This document shows positions 43,299 through 50,405 of a stretch of 64,000 nt of DNA, piece by piece. Location: assembly GCA_048498035.1 (NCBI GenBank), contig JBEHYT010000001.1:248001-312000 (forward strand), written 5' to 3'. Position 1 is the first letter of the stretch. Each line of letters opens with the position of its first letter. The notes under the pieces were generated by a model. It had not been told where the DNA came from, ran no database searches, and saw only the letters and a list, made by a program, of their open reading frames with translations. Position numbers and translations under genes: made by a program. The stretch is from CADEDV01 sp048498035 (GTDB lineage: Bacteria > Bacteroidota > Bacteroidia > Chitinophagales > Chitinophagaceae).

Positions 43299-45425
43299 AT
43301 GAGATATTTACTTGTTCTGCTCATGCCTGTCATTTCCCAGGTTTCATTTGCTCAAAAAATCAGCAAGGCAGCTCTTTACCCCGTTATTACAAAGATTGAC
43401 GCGAAATGGCCAAAAAGCAGTTTTCCAAATCTTTCGTTTAACGAATGTCTCAGCGGTGATTGTCAGCAGGGCACAGGCGAACGTCTTGAGTTCAGGTCCA
43501 TGATAATGGAAGACAACAAATATTACCTGAACTTTATTTTGTACAAAGGTTTGTTTCAGGATCAGGGAAAAATTTGCGTCGGCAAACGTTACGAATTCAA
43601 ATTGCAGTTTACCACCGACGCAAAGAAAGACCTGGTACCTCTTGGTGCCTATGATTTTACAAATGTTTCATTTCTCGAAAATAATTATGCAGGAGAAGGG
43701 AGATCAGTGTTGGGCAGATGGGAGGGGGAGGCCACAACGCCGGGGTTTGCAAAACGTTACCCCGAATGGACTGCTGTTAAAACAGTTTACGCGGACAATC
43801 AACTGCAATGGATGGATGTTCGGCTACCGGCCGCCCATCGCTTTAAATCTTTTAAAGGCCGCACCTATATCACCGGTGACTTCCTGTGCGGCAAAGTTGA
43901 ACTTGCCAACGGCGATACTTATGAAGGGTTCTTTTTTAGAAATGATTTTTTTGGACCGGGCATACTCACTACTAAAACTGGGAAGAAAAGAGAGGGTGTA
44001 TGGCAGTTCGACTCATTGTTGATTGAAACACCCATACAATGGCAACCTTTTTTAACCGAGAGTGAATTGCCGGCAAAGGCGAACACAGACTACCAGTTTA
44101 AAACCTACCTGTTCAACCGGGAAAATTCCAACCCACCATTTTATGGGGGTACAGTTCAAAGTAACATCGCAAATGGGTGGGCATTTTCTACCTTCTACTG
44201 GGGCCAGCAGGTAAATTTCATGCGCGGTGTGGTGTATGGGCAATGGAAGGATAATAAACTGGATGGCCCGGGAGTGATCATTGTAATGCCGGATGCAAAT
44301 CAACTCCGCTATGGTGCACACAATAGCAACTCGGCATTTAATGAACTGAACTATTATACTGGTATTTTCAAAAACGGTGAACTCGTAAACGGTTCGCGCA
44401 TCTACACAACCTATAACACGCAGGCCAACATGGGTGTGAAAGACAATGAAATGTTCAAGCTGAGCACCAACTCGATATTTCTGTATACGGGCAAATTAAG
44501 TACTGGTAATATGGTGGAGGGTTGCGGAACGCAGCAGAAAGCATATGGCCTGGATCAACGCGGCCGCTTTACTGGCGATGAGATTGTTGAGGGAAAATTT
44601 GTAAATGGGCGCCCCACCGGATTTTATTTTGAGAATGATAAGCTCCGGACAAGAAAACTTGAGTTTCTTCGATATTCTTTGCCGTATCAATTAACTGCAG
44701 AAATAGTTAATAGCGTGGAGAATGACAATGATTTTTGTATCGATGCCATCCGCGGGCTCAAGCCGCAATTCATGATAGCGTTGCGAAAAAAATTACAGGG
44801 CGATTTAGCCGCGATTGAAGAATCAAAAAAGCCGCCGCCTCCGTTTGATCCCTACAAAAATCTGCCTGTTGAATCAAAAAAGCCCGCCACAGCCGCCGAC
44901 TTTGCAAGAGTCGATTGGGATGCGTTGGGGTTTAAAGCACCTGCGGAGGCTACTATTGAGTATATCAACTTCCTGGAACAGGTATCAAAGGACCTCAGAA
45001 AGTATCTTGACGAAAGAATAACTGTCCGTGGTGCCACCTATAAAAAATGGGAGCGGTCGAGGCAGGTAAACTTAAATGGCTCGGTGGGTAACGTATATGG
45101 TGGCCAGGAACTGAATATTGCCGGTACTAATGTCCCGATTCTTATCTTGCATTATTGTGAACGAGCCGGTTCCGATGCAAAGGCAAAAGTGGTGGTGAAG
45201 TATGAAGGAAAGAACCTTGATGATAATAAGGTGCTTTCGGGAGGGTCTTGCAATATGATCACCCAATGCGATAATAAGATCTGCAAAACGCAGTGTACGG
45301 GCGCCTTCGAGTTTGAGAAATATACCAATCACTTCTATACACTATGGCTGGAAAGGACGGGTAACTGGAGCCAGTCGAGGATGTTTTGGGTCGTGCTTAA
45401 GGATCAAACGAGCCTGATCAGATAA
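43299..45425 (+). CDS. Secreted protein with MORN-like repeats
   Basis: This 708-residue protein has a signal peptide (MRYLLVLLMPVISQVSFAQK). MORN-type motifs appear in the middle (NGDTYEGFFFRNDFFGPGIL, YGQWKDNKLDGPGVIIVMPD, FTGDEIVEGKFVNGRPTGFY), which in other proteins make extended beta-hairpin arrays. A C-terminal domain of about 170 residues (DYIRGLKPQFM-like helix, then NILNLNGSVGNVYGGQ-type beta strands with a CC-rich GGSCNMITQCDNKICKTQCT) is not recognised. It lies directly left of the tRNA-derived island boundary and looks like a native chromosomal gene. Confidence 0.78.
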   Translation: MRYLLVLLMPVISQVSFAQKISKAALYPVITKIDAKWPKSSFPNLSFNECLSGDCQQGTGERLEFRSMIMEDNKYYLNFILYKGLFQDQGKICVGKRYEFKLQFTTDAKKDLVPLGAYDFTNVSFLENNYAGEGRSVLGRWEGEATTPGFAKRYPEWTAVKTVYADNQLQWMDVRLPAAHRFKSFKGRTYITGDFLCGKVELANGDTYEGFFFRNDFFGPGILTTKTGKKREGVWQFDSLLIETPIQWQPFLTESELPAKANTDYQFKTYLFNRENSNPPFYGGTVQSNIANGWAFSTFYWGQQVNFMRGVVYGQWKDNKLDGPGVIIVMPDANQLRYGAHNSNSAFNELNYYTGIFKNGELVNGSRIYTTYNTQANMGVKDNEMFKLSTNSIFLYTGKLSTGNMVEGCGTQQKAYGLDQRGRFTGDEIVEGKFVNGRPTGFYFENDKLRTRKLEFLRYSLPYQLTAEIVNSVENDNDFCIDAIRGLKPQFMIALRKKLQGDLAAIEESKKPPPPFDPYKNLPVESKKPATAADFARVDWDALGFKAPAEATIEYINFLEQVSKDLRKYLDERITVRGATYKKWERSRQVNLNGSVGNVYGGQELNIAGTNVPILILHYCERAGSDAKAKVVVKYEGKNLDDNKVLSGGSCNMITQCDNKICKTQCTGAFEFEKYTNHFYTLWLERTGNWSQSRMFWVVLKDQTSLIR

Positions 45426-45487
45426 TTTTAAAGCCATTCTATAATGCTGCATTCGCATCACTTTATTTCGACACAGCTTTCACCGCA

Positions 45488-45603
45488 GATTTCGGGGAGT
45501 GTGGATCCGGGCGTACCGTTCGGTACGGGCGGGCATTGTACTAGGAGGAAAATGCATGCGTTGCGACTTTAAACAAAGACTGTCCAAGAGGGTTCAATCA
45601 GCG
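45488..45603 (-). pseudogene. Decayed tRNA-Arg copy and spacer, left edge of island
   Basis: Read on the minus strand this stretch aligns with the disrupted tRNA copy and spacer at 53694-53818. It has a 5' tRNA piece (CTAGTACAATGCCC on the minus strand), the same palindrome inserted in the D-loop region, the ATGCATGCGTTGC word and half of the tRNA terminator (GAGGGTT). 45512-45543 is identical to 53725-53756. To its right comes hicB instead of a tRNA, so the homology stops at the island edge. Confidence 0.72.
45512..45543. repeat. 32-bp direct repeat, left copy
   Basis: Exactly identical to 53725-53756. It starts within the palindromic insertion (CGTACCGTTCGGTACGGGCG...) and ends in the tRNA-Arg 5' region (...CATTGTACTA). 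It is a candidate attachment or duplication junction of the 8-kb island. Confidence 0.7.
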
Positions 45604-45627
45604 CATAAAGGGCAGATAATTTTATTT

Positions 45628-46044
45628 CTAAAAAACGAAACCCGCTATAAGAGCGGGTCCGAGTAATGTTATGCAAAACAATAGCATATTTGTAATACTT
45701 CTGTCAGGGGGTTTCTTCAACATGGCCGCTATTGCATAGCGTACAAAGTCATTTAAGGACATGTTTTTCGCTGTCGCATATCTAGCCGCTTCTTTATGCA
45801 TTTCTGCGGGGATTCGTACATTGAAACTACCCTTGTAAGTTTTATCGGGCTCCTTTCCTAACTCTTTACAGGAGATCAGGTAATCATCAACAGCTTCGTG
45901 AAAAGCATTAATTAGTTCAGCAACTGACTCGCCTTCAAAACTGATAAGGTCATTTATGCCGATTATTTTCCCATGGAACACCTTATCTTCCGCACTGAAC
46001 TGGACAGTCGCATAATAGGTCTTATATTCCAAAATTTCACTCAT
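45628..46044 (-). CDS. hicB: HicB-family antitoxin with unusual hydrophobic tail
   Basis: This 138-residue protein has an RNase-H-like HicB domain at residues 1-70 (YYATVQFSAEDKVFHGKIIG, FHEAVDDYLISCKELGKEPD) and a ribbon-helix-helix DNA-binding domain at 74-108 (GSFNVRIPAEMHKEAARYAT, SLNDFVRYAIAAM). HicB neutralises the HicA mRNA interferase and represses the operon (family knowledge). Odd feature: the frame runs on for about 28 residues past the usual end. The last ten codons (GPALIAGFVF) are the operon's own terminator hairpin. Residues 119-138 (NMLLFCITLLGPALIAGFVF) would be strongly hydrophobic. A lost stop codon is likely. It follows hicA with no gap. Confidence 0.88.
   Translation of the reverse strand: MSEILEYKTYYATVQFSAEDKVFHGKIIGINDLISFEGESVAELINAFHEAVDDYLISCKELGKEPDKTYKGSFNVRIPAEMHKEAARYATAKNMSLNDFVRYAIAAMLKKPPDRSITNMLLFCITLLGPALIAGFVF
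45630..45658 (-). terminator. Terminator hairpin inside the hicB reading frame
   Basis: Minus-strand stem ACCCGCT / AGCGGGT (arms 45640-45646 and 45652-45658) with a 5-nt loop is followed by TTCGTTTTTT. The hicB stop codon lies at its far end, so the hairpin is translated. Confidence 0.78.
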
Positions 46045-46299
46045 TTACAATTTTCCTTTTTCATTTAAAGCATCATACACATCTTTCAGTGCATATTTCT
46101 TTACAATATTTCCGGGATGCGGCTTATGCAGATTAATCATATGTCCTGCATGATTGACAAATTTCCTTCTCGAACCGCCTGTTTTCCCTTTTTTCATTTC
46201 TGTATAACCAAAATAATTCAACATCTTTTCTAATTCCTCCCAGGTAAAATCGCTGGGCACAGTTAAGAATCTCGCGATTAGTTTTTCAATTTTTGCCAT
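46045..46299 (-). CDS. hicA: HicA-family mRNA interferase toxin
   Basis: This 84-residue protein resembles HicA (dsRBD-like fold): WEELEKMLNYFGYTEMKKGK, then GGSRRKFVNHAGHMINLHKP and HPGNIVKKYALKDVYDALNE. The conserved His of the family (in GSHxxF...) is here replaced by Arg in GGSRRKF, although several His follow. HicA cleaves mRNA and is neutralised by HicB (family knowledge). It is the first gene of the pair and touches hicB without a gap. Confidence 0.87.
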   Translation of the reverse strand: MAKIEKLIARFLTVPSDFTWEELEKMLNYFGYTEMKKGKTGGSRRKFVNHAGHMINLHKPHPGNIVKKYALKDVYDALNEKGKL

Positions 46300-46390
46300 T
46301 TACTGCGTTTGAAACTGTCACCGATGGTTTGCATAATGATTACGATTTGTTTTATAAAGTGAGTTTCTTTCCGATTGAATTCAAAATATC

Positions 46391-46411
46391 TGCAACTAAA
46401 TTTCAGTTGCA
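46391..46411. promoter_or_regulatory. Inverted repeat upstream of hicA, candidate HicB operator
   Basis: TGCAACT and its complement AGTTGCA are separated by AAATTTC, 92-112 bp upstream of the hicA start. HicB antitoxins with a ribbon-helix-helix domain bind palindromes in the hicA promoter (family knowledge), so this is the best candidate. Confidence 0.45.
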
Positions 46412-46530
46412 AGTTACGAGCTTCTTTTTATCCTGCCAAATGAGTCAATATAAAAACTTAAGTAATTGATTATCAGGGTAAGGGCATAAGACGGGGGCGA
46501 TCCATAAAAAGTGGAGGGTTTTAAGTGATG

Positions 46531-46645
46531 GCTGTTGTACCTGAAGGAAAATGCATGCGTTGCCACTTTAGCGAAAAACCCGCCAAAGAGGGTTGAATTC
46601 ACGAATTAAAAATTAGCGAATTAACGGGTAGCCTCTGTCGGAATT
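46531..46645 (-). pseudogene. Second decayed tRNA-Arg copy and spacer, inside the island
   Basis: It aligns with 53748-53860. It has a 5' tRNA piece (GTACAAC on the minus strand, 46533-46540), the ATGCATGCGTTGCCA word (46551-46565) and the tRNA terminator (AACCC-N8-GGGTT with a T-run, 46577-46594). It also has the AATTAAAAATTAGCGAATTA spacer (46604-46623) and a degenerate CCA end (GGGTAGCCTCTGTCGGAATT, 46626-46645). The body of that tRNA copy is gone. Confidence 0.65.
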
Positions 46646-46798
46646 ATATTGAATTTGACAATCAGAGTTTTATATAGAAAGGGTAAACCTTTTGGGGTGG
46701 TTTTTTTGTTGTGAATTGCCTATTAACTCGATGATGTACAGACAAAAGTTTGATCAATTTAGATAAGTAGATCTTTCTAAAACCTTATGCTTATACAC

Positions 46799-46826
46799 TG
46801 CTTGTACAGTTATTTGTGTACAAGCA
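46799..46826. promoter_or_regulatory. Perfect 9-bp inverted repeat in island gap
   Basis: TGCTTGTAC (46799-46807) and GTACAAGCA (46818-46826) are separated by 10 bp, giving a 19-bp centre spacing that fits binding to one face of the helix. No gene begins close by, so either an unannotated small RNA or long-range control of hicA is possible. Confidence 0.4.
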
Positions 46827-47028
46827 CTATTTAGTAACTGTTATCCTTTCTCGGTAGCTATATATTATTGATTATGGGTAGTAGGTATATTGGACAATGA
46901 TAGGCTAGCTAACCTTTTTTCGATTAACAGCACTATGTCCTTCTGATAATTTTTACCAGGATTACTAAGGCCGACCTTTTTTTAACCGCTTTACGTTTTT
47001 TAGTTTAGATACAATATAACAGAATAAG

Positions 47029-47054
47029 AAACCGGTATCAATCCATGCCGGTTT
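47029..47054 (-). terminator. Probable terminator of the cyclase operon
   Basis: A 10-bp stem with one G-T pair (AAACCGGTAT / ATGCCGGTTT) and a 6-nt loop lies 100-125 bp beyond the stop of the E2-like gene. On the minus strand it is followed by CTTATTCTG, a weak T-run. Confidence 0.45.
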
Positions 47055-47155
47055 TACATATGACCAAAGAAGATGATAATCATTGATGGGTATATATGAT
47101 GAAATTTGACGCGTTTAATTTGATCCGATAATATTGGCAATCATCAACGTCACAG

Positions 47156-47794
47156 CTAACGTTTTTCAAACTGAAGTAAATCTGAAACTAATACACTTTT
47201 ATCAATGGATTTCAAAAATTCAAAGGCATGCCAGTGACACTTCTTGAACTTCGTACCGCTACCACAAGGACAGAGATCATTGCGACCGTCATTCATTTTT
47301 GAAAGAATGGTCTTGATGATTTTTACAGCACCTGTTTCAGTCAGCTTAAGATCCTCGGAATAGAACTGCCTGATACCTGCAAAACGATGTTCGTATTCTC
47401 GTCCGGCATATTTGTTTTCTTTAAGTTTATAAAGCTGGTTTGCAAAGTAAGGGTAAGCCCATTTAATTAAAAAAGTCTGGATGTTTAGCCCACGCTTTGA
47501 ATGTGCCAGTAATTTGTGATCAATATCAACGCAACAAAGACCATTTTTGTCAATATGATAATCGTCATCACGTGGAATGATGGTGCTGACCTCGTAAAGA
47601 GAAGGAACACAATAAGGATAAAAGTGGGGTAAACGGATTTTGATTTTAAATGTACCCCAATAATTTCCATCCTTATCGGAAATGTCCAACTCCCCGCTCA
47701 CGCACAGGAGCTTCTTCCCACAACGATAGGTCAATTTCGGGAAAAACTCTTGCGCGGCCTGCATGTCCCTTTCAAAAATGGAGTGTTCTGTCAT
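47156..47794 (-). CDS. E2-like (ubiquitin-conjugating fold) protein with SEC-C zinc motif
   Basis: This 212-residue protein has two parts. Residues 20-125 look like a UBC/E2 fold: a WGTFKIKIRLPHFYPYCVPS core, where the LPxxYPxxxP turn is typical of E2 enzymes, then HIDKNGLCCVDID. The latter matches the HPN...G-x-(I)-C-L-D active-site segment of E2s, with H80 and C88 as candidate catalytic residues. Residues 172-189 are a SEC-C zinc motif (NDLCPCGSGTKFKKCHWH, ligands C175, C177, C186, H187). No E1 or JAB protease gene is present in the window. It starts immediately after the cyclase gene (0 bp gap), so it belongs to the same operon. By analogy with E2-only type II-short CBASS, it may conjugate or prime the cyclase (inference). 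Confidence 0.75.
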   Translation of the reverse strand: MTEHSIFERDMQAAQEFFPKLTYRCGKKLLCVSGELDISDKDGNYWGTFKIKIRLPHFYPYCVPSLYEVSTIIPRDDDYHIDKNGLCCVDIDHKLLAHSKRGLNIQTFLIKWAYPYFANQLYKLKENKYAGREYEHRFAGIRQFYSEDLKLTETGAVKIIKTILSKMNDGRNDLCPCGSGTKFKKCHWHAFEFLKSIDKSVLVSDLLQFEKR

Positions 47795-48799
47795 TTAGGA
47801 ATTGAAATAGGGTTTATTGGGTGATGCCAGTTCCGATAGCCCGGAAGTGGATACTGAAGCAGCCGGATTTCTTTTCAGGTGTATCTCGCCGGATAAATCG
47901 GTTACAATGAAGGACTGTTTTTTCAGGAAAGGCAGCCATAGAAAATCATACTGAGTATAATAGAACTGTTGATCGGGAATAGTGTAGATGTAGCGATCAT
48001 TTTCATTTCCCGTCCGTTTGGAAACAGTACTAAAAAAATCATTGAATTTTCTTGCCTCGTTAACGATATGATTGCCTACCACGATGCCATTGCTTTGCGC
48101 CGACCCTTGCATCTTACTTGCTAGGCTGGTATGGAGGCTGCAAGTTGTTACTTCACTGATTTCGCCCAGCCCCGCGAGTGACCACACCACATCTTCGTCG
48201 TATCCTAAGTCGATTCCGATACGCGTGAAAATGGCCTCGATACCTTGCTCGTCAAACAACTTTCTTAAATCAGTTTTTACGAAATATGTAAAGATGGCGG
48301 CAAACACCAGTGCACGATCCGTAGCAATATCGATCGGCATATTTTTTCCGCCGAAGTAGATGAACAGTCCATCACCTTGCAAACGGTGCACATAGCCGCC
48401 AAGTACCAGGCAGGTATGAATGGCGGCACGTTGGATGGTGTTTGTTATGACAAGGACAGTTTCCGGTGGGTATTTCCGAAAAAGGTTGGTAGATCCCTTT
48501 ACATCGACAAACATCGAGATAATGTAGTGATTTTCCGTTGTGCTGGAGGTCTTTAAGTAAGCGAAATCAGGATGTAATCCAAGCCTTTGATCGAAGTTTG
48601 CAACCAGTCCAAGCTCTTTTGCAAATTCTTTCAGACCTGGCTGAAGTTGGTTTCTGGGAATACGTCTGTTTAGCTCTTCGTAGTTGAATCTTTTTTGTAT
48701 TGTTTTGCGCTCCTGCAACCCTCCAGTAAAATTCAGGGTAGAGGAGCCGGTCTTCATTGCATCGGCAATGGTCAACAAGTAGTCTTCATAAATTTTCAT
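47795..48799 (-). CDS. Class III nucleotide cyclase, PycC-like (Pycsar)
   Basis: This 334-residue protein has one class III cyclase catalytic domain (about 90-275). The metal aspartates are D99 in SMFVDVKGSTNLFRKYPPE and D143 in RLQGDGLFIYFGG; FTRIGIDLGYDEDVVWS follows. There is no membrane segment or sensor domain. A free-standing class III cyclase next to a three-helix membrane protein is the layout of Pycsar anti-phage systems, in which PycC makes cCMP or cUMP on infection (family knowledge). Base specificity cannot be fixed by eye. The last 25-30 residues are Ser/Ala/Pro-rich and probably disordered (PAASVSTSGLSELASPNKPY), a possible conjugation tail for the E2-like neighbour. It lies 5 bp after the effector gene. 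Confidence 0.82.
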   Translation of the reverse strand: MKIYEDYLLTIADAMKTGSSTLNFTGGLQERKTIQKRFNYEELNRRIPRNQLQPGLKEFAKELGLVANFDQRLGLHPDFAYLKTSSTTENHYIISMFVDVKGSTNLFRKYPPETVLVITNTIQRAAIHTCLVLGGYVHRLQGDGLFIYFGGKNMPIDIATDRALVFAAIFTYFVKTDLRKLFDEQGIEAIFTRIGIDLGYDEDVVWSLAGLGEISEVTTCSLHTSLASKMQGSAQSNGIVVGNHIVNEARKFNDFFSTVSKRTGNENDRYIYTIPDQQFYYTQYDFLWLPFLKKQSFIVTDLSGEIHLKRNPAASVSTSGLSELASPNKPYFNS

Positions 48800-48804
48800 T
48801 TGTT

Positions 48805-49293
48805 CTATTTTATGTGGTTAATAATATAAATGACAAGAGGTATAAAGAAAACAACCTGGACTATCAGCAGGATCCCTGCAGTTCGGAGGCGTTTAAACTT
48901 TGATTGGAGACCGGTGGCAAGTGAATGCACCTGTAGGCGTAAGTCAGTTAATTCTTCATCGGTCGCTCTTTCGGCAGATTTGATGGAAAAATCGCCTACC
49001 GACATATTAGCGATTGACCCGAAATACAAAAGTGATGTCTTGTTTCTACTTAGAAAAGGCAAGGATGTCCAGGTTAGGATCAAAAGATTGACAACGCCCA
49101 AGGTTATTAGAGCTCCCATCAAAAAGTGCAGGTAGGAATTACAGGCCACCTTATCCGTTAGGGTTGGATAGCCGGCTACAAGCCCGCCGACAATGAAAAT
49201 GCCCAAAGAAAGCAGGACATTGGATTTGTTGTTGACACTATCGTAATAGTGATCATATCTGCTGATACAGAGGAGTAAACGTTCTTTTTCCAT
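48805..49293 (-). CDS. Membrane effector, PycTM-like (Pycsar)
   Basis: This 162-residue protein starts with a helix (MEKERLLLCISRYDHYYDSV) followed by an NNKSN turn. It has three transmembrane segments at about 25-43, 54-78 and 138-158, with a cytoplasmic helical section (KSAERATDEELTDLRLQVHS) between the second and third. The order helix, turn with K-S/A, two membrane helices, conserved cytoplasmic helices and a last membrane helix matches the Pycsar effector family PycTM. PycTM disrupts the inner membrane when it binds the cyclic pyrimidine nucleotide (family knowledge). It is the first gene of the operon, ahead of the cyclase and the E2-like gene. Confidence 0.8.
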   Translation of the reverse strand: MEKERLLLCISRYDHYYDSVNNKSNVLLSLGIFIVGGLVAGYPTLTDKVACNSYLHFLMGALITLGVVNLLILTWTSLPFLSRNKTSLLYFGSIANMSVGDFSIKSAERATDEELTDLRLQVHSLATGLQSKFKRLRTAGILLIVQVVFFIPLVIYIINHIK

Positions 49294-49370
49294 GATTTAA
49301 TTGTATTTGCTGATATTGTGAAAAATCGCTTGATTTTGTTATTTTGCCACGTTAGCACCATTTTCCACCT

Positions 49371-49408
49371 ATATACCAAAATCAGTTACCTAACGCTTTT
49401 TGGTATAT
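49371..49408. promoter_or_regulatory. Perfect 11-bp inverted repeat between divergent operons
   Basis: ATATACCAAAA (49371-49381) and TTTTGGTATAT (49398-49408) are exact complements, 27 bp centre to centre, in the 127-bp gap between the effector gene (minus, start 49293) and the sigma-like gene (plus, start 49421). The second arm lies 12 bp before the TTG start of the sigma-like gene. It is a strong candidate operator or a promoter-bound site for the sigma/ImmA module. Confidence 0.6.
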
Positions 49409-49420
49409 TAATGATTTGAC

Positions 49421-50074
49421 TTGGATTGGCAGGAATTACAGGCAGAGTCAACCACTGACTTGCTAGAATTTGTTAAACTAAGGGGCGACCAGGAAGAAAT
49501 CGACTGGTCTAAGGCTGCTTTTGTCAATCTTACTTTCAGGTTTAGGGTAGATCTGCTCGAAAAGTGCACACGAATGTGTTATAAGATTGGTTTGACAGAA
49601 ACCGATGCGGAGGAATTGGCAAACCGGGTCTTTGAAAAATTCTATAAGTACCCCAATGGCTTTGATCTTGCGACTTCTCGCTCTAAGAAACCCGAAACCG
49701 CATTTAAGCTGTATTTATATGGTATTGCTCGCAGGGAGTTGTGTGATATGGCACATCCAGATGAAAATCCATACGATGGTACCGAGGATGTCATCACTTC
49801 TTTAATTCAACCAGATAAGGATTACCCTCCCGAACAACTGGCTGTCCTGAAAGCCCGTGAAACAGAGATCGACAAAGCTTTTTCGCATCTCACTCCAAAA
49901 CACAAAATTATTTACTTGACATATATGTATCATGAAAAGGAGGGGAGGTATCTTCCAAAAAGACTGAGGGAGAAATTAGATGTTGCTTTAGGTGGAATCG
50001 CAAAAGGTACAATTCGAGCCTACAAACATGAAGCAATCGCAGCAATAAATAAAATGAAGGATGCAAAAAAATAA
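49421..50074 (+). CDS. RNA polymerase sigma-factor-like protein
   Basis: This 217-residue protein starts at TTG 49421. Region 2-like helices (residues 35-112: VNLTFRFRVDLLEKCTRMCY, TDAEELANRVFEKFYKY, FKLYLYGIARRELCDMA) are followed by a linker and a region 4-like helix-turn-helix (residues 146-212: TEIDKAFSHLTPKHKIIYLT, GTIRAYKHEAIAAINKMK). The layout is that of small extracytoplasmic-function (ECF) sigma factors, but the core motifs are weak, so a sigma-derived DNA-binding protein is possible. The downstream small gene overlaps it by 14 bp, and that gene overlaps an ImmA/IrrE peptidase gene by 32 bp. The three probably form one translational unit. Confidence 0.7.
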   Translation: MDWQELQAESTTDLLEFVKLRGDQEEIDWSKAAFVNLTFRFRVDLLEKCTRMCYKIGLTETDAEELANRVFEKFYKYPNGFDLATSRSKKPETAFKLYLYGIARRELCDMAHPDENPYDGTEDVITSLIQPDKDYPPEQLAVLKARETEIDKAFSHLTPKHKIIYLTYMYHEKEGRYLPKRLREKLDVALGGIAKGTIRAYKHEAIAAINKMKDAKK

Positions 50075-50405
50075 TGTAGATATTACCGGGGAAAATCTCT
50101 ACGAGTGGTTCTGCTCAGTTGGCTATATGTTGCCATCTACTGAACAAGAGCTATTGCGCTTTGAAGCATTGCATCCTCCGCAATCCATAAAAGTAAATGA
50201 AGAGAGTATTGATCCTTTTGCGATCATCAATGGTACAAGAGTGAGAAAAGAATTGTCATTCACGAAACAACCAGTGGATAATGAGGAACAGGTAGAATTA
50301 CGAATGGCTGCCAGAAAACAGCAGGGCCTGTCTTCCGAAATTATGAACCGGATCAGGAAAAATCAGGAGAACAATGATAAATCGGATCGACCCGAAAATC
50401 AATAG
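50061..50405 (+). CDS. Small protein between sigma-like and ImmA/IrrE genes
   Basis: This 114-residue protein starts at ATG 50061 inside the end of the sigma-like gene. The first part is helical (NLYEWFCSVGYMLPSTEQEL, FEALHPPQSIKVNEES), and the C-terminal half is charged and probably disordered (EEQVELRMAARKQQGLSSEI, ENNDKSDRPENQ). There is no membrane helix. Position suggests an anti-sigma factor or the substrate of the peptidase (inference). No family is recognised. Confidence 0.72.
   Translation: MQKNNVDITGENLYEWFCSVGYMLPSTEQELLRFEALHPPQSIKVNEESIDPFAIINGTRVRKELSFTKQPVDNEEQVELRMAARKQQGLSSEIMNRIRKNQENNDKSDRPENQ

Larger units (their letters stand above)
46300..47155. other. Long non-coding gap within the island
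   Basis: About 856 bp separate hicA from the E2-like gene. From left to right it holds the inverted repeat TGCAACT-N7-AGTTGCA (46391-46411) upstream of hicA, a decayed tRNA-Arg copy and spacer (46531-46645), a perfect 9-bp inverted repeat at 46799-46826 and a hairpin at 47029-47054. The rest is AT-rich. Short open frames here (for example 46414-46602) have no support. Confidence 0.6.

Noticed and set aside
46414..46602. Open frame of 62 codons in the island gap
   Set aside because: It overlaps the decayed tRNA spacer and has no recognisable protein features or ribosome binding site.
47156..47794. Protein as a pure SEC-C metal-binding protein
   Set aside because: The first 125 residues show an E2-like core (LPxxYPxxxP, H80, C88), so SEC-C alone does not explain it.
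50061..50405. Small gene as a mere shadow of the neighbours
   Set aside because: Kept as real: it has a proper start beside GGATG, overlaps both neighbours by short stretches and has a plausible protein composition.
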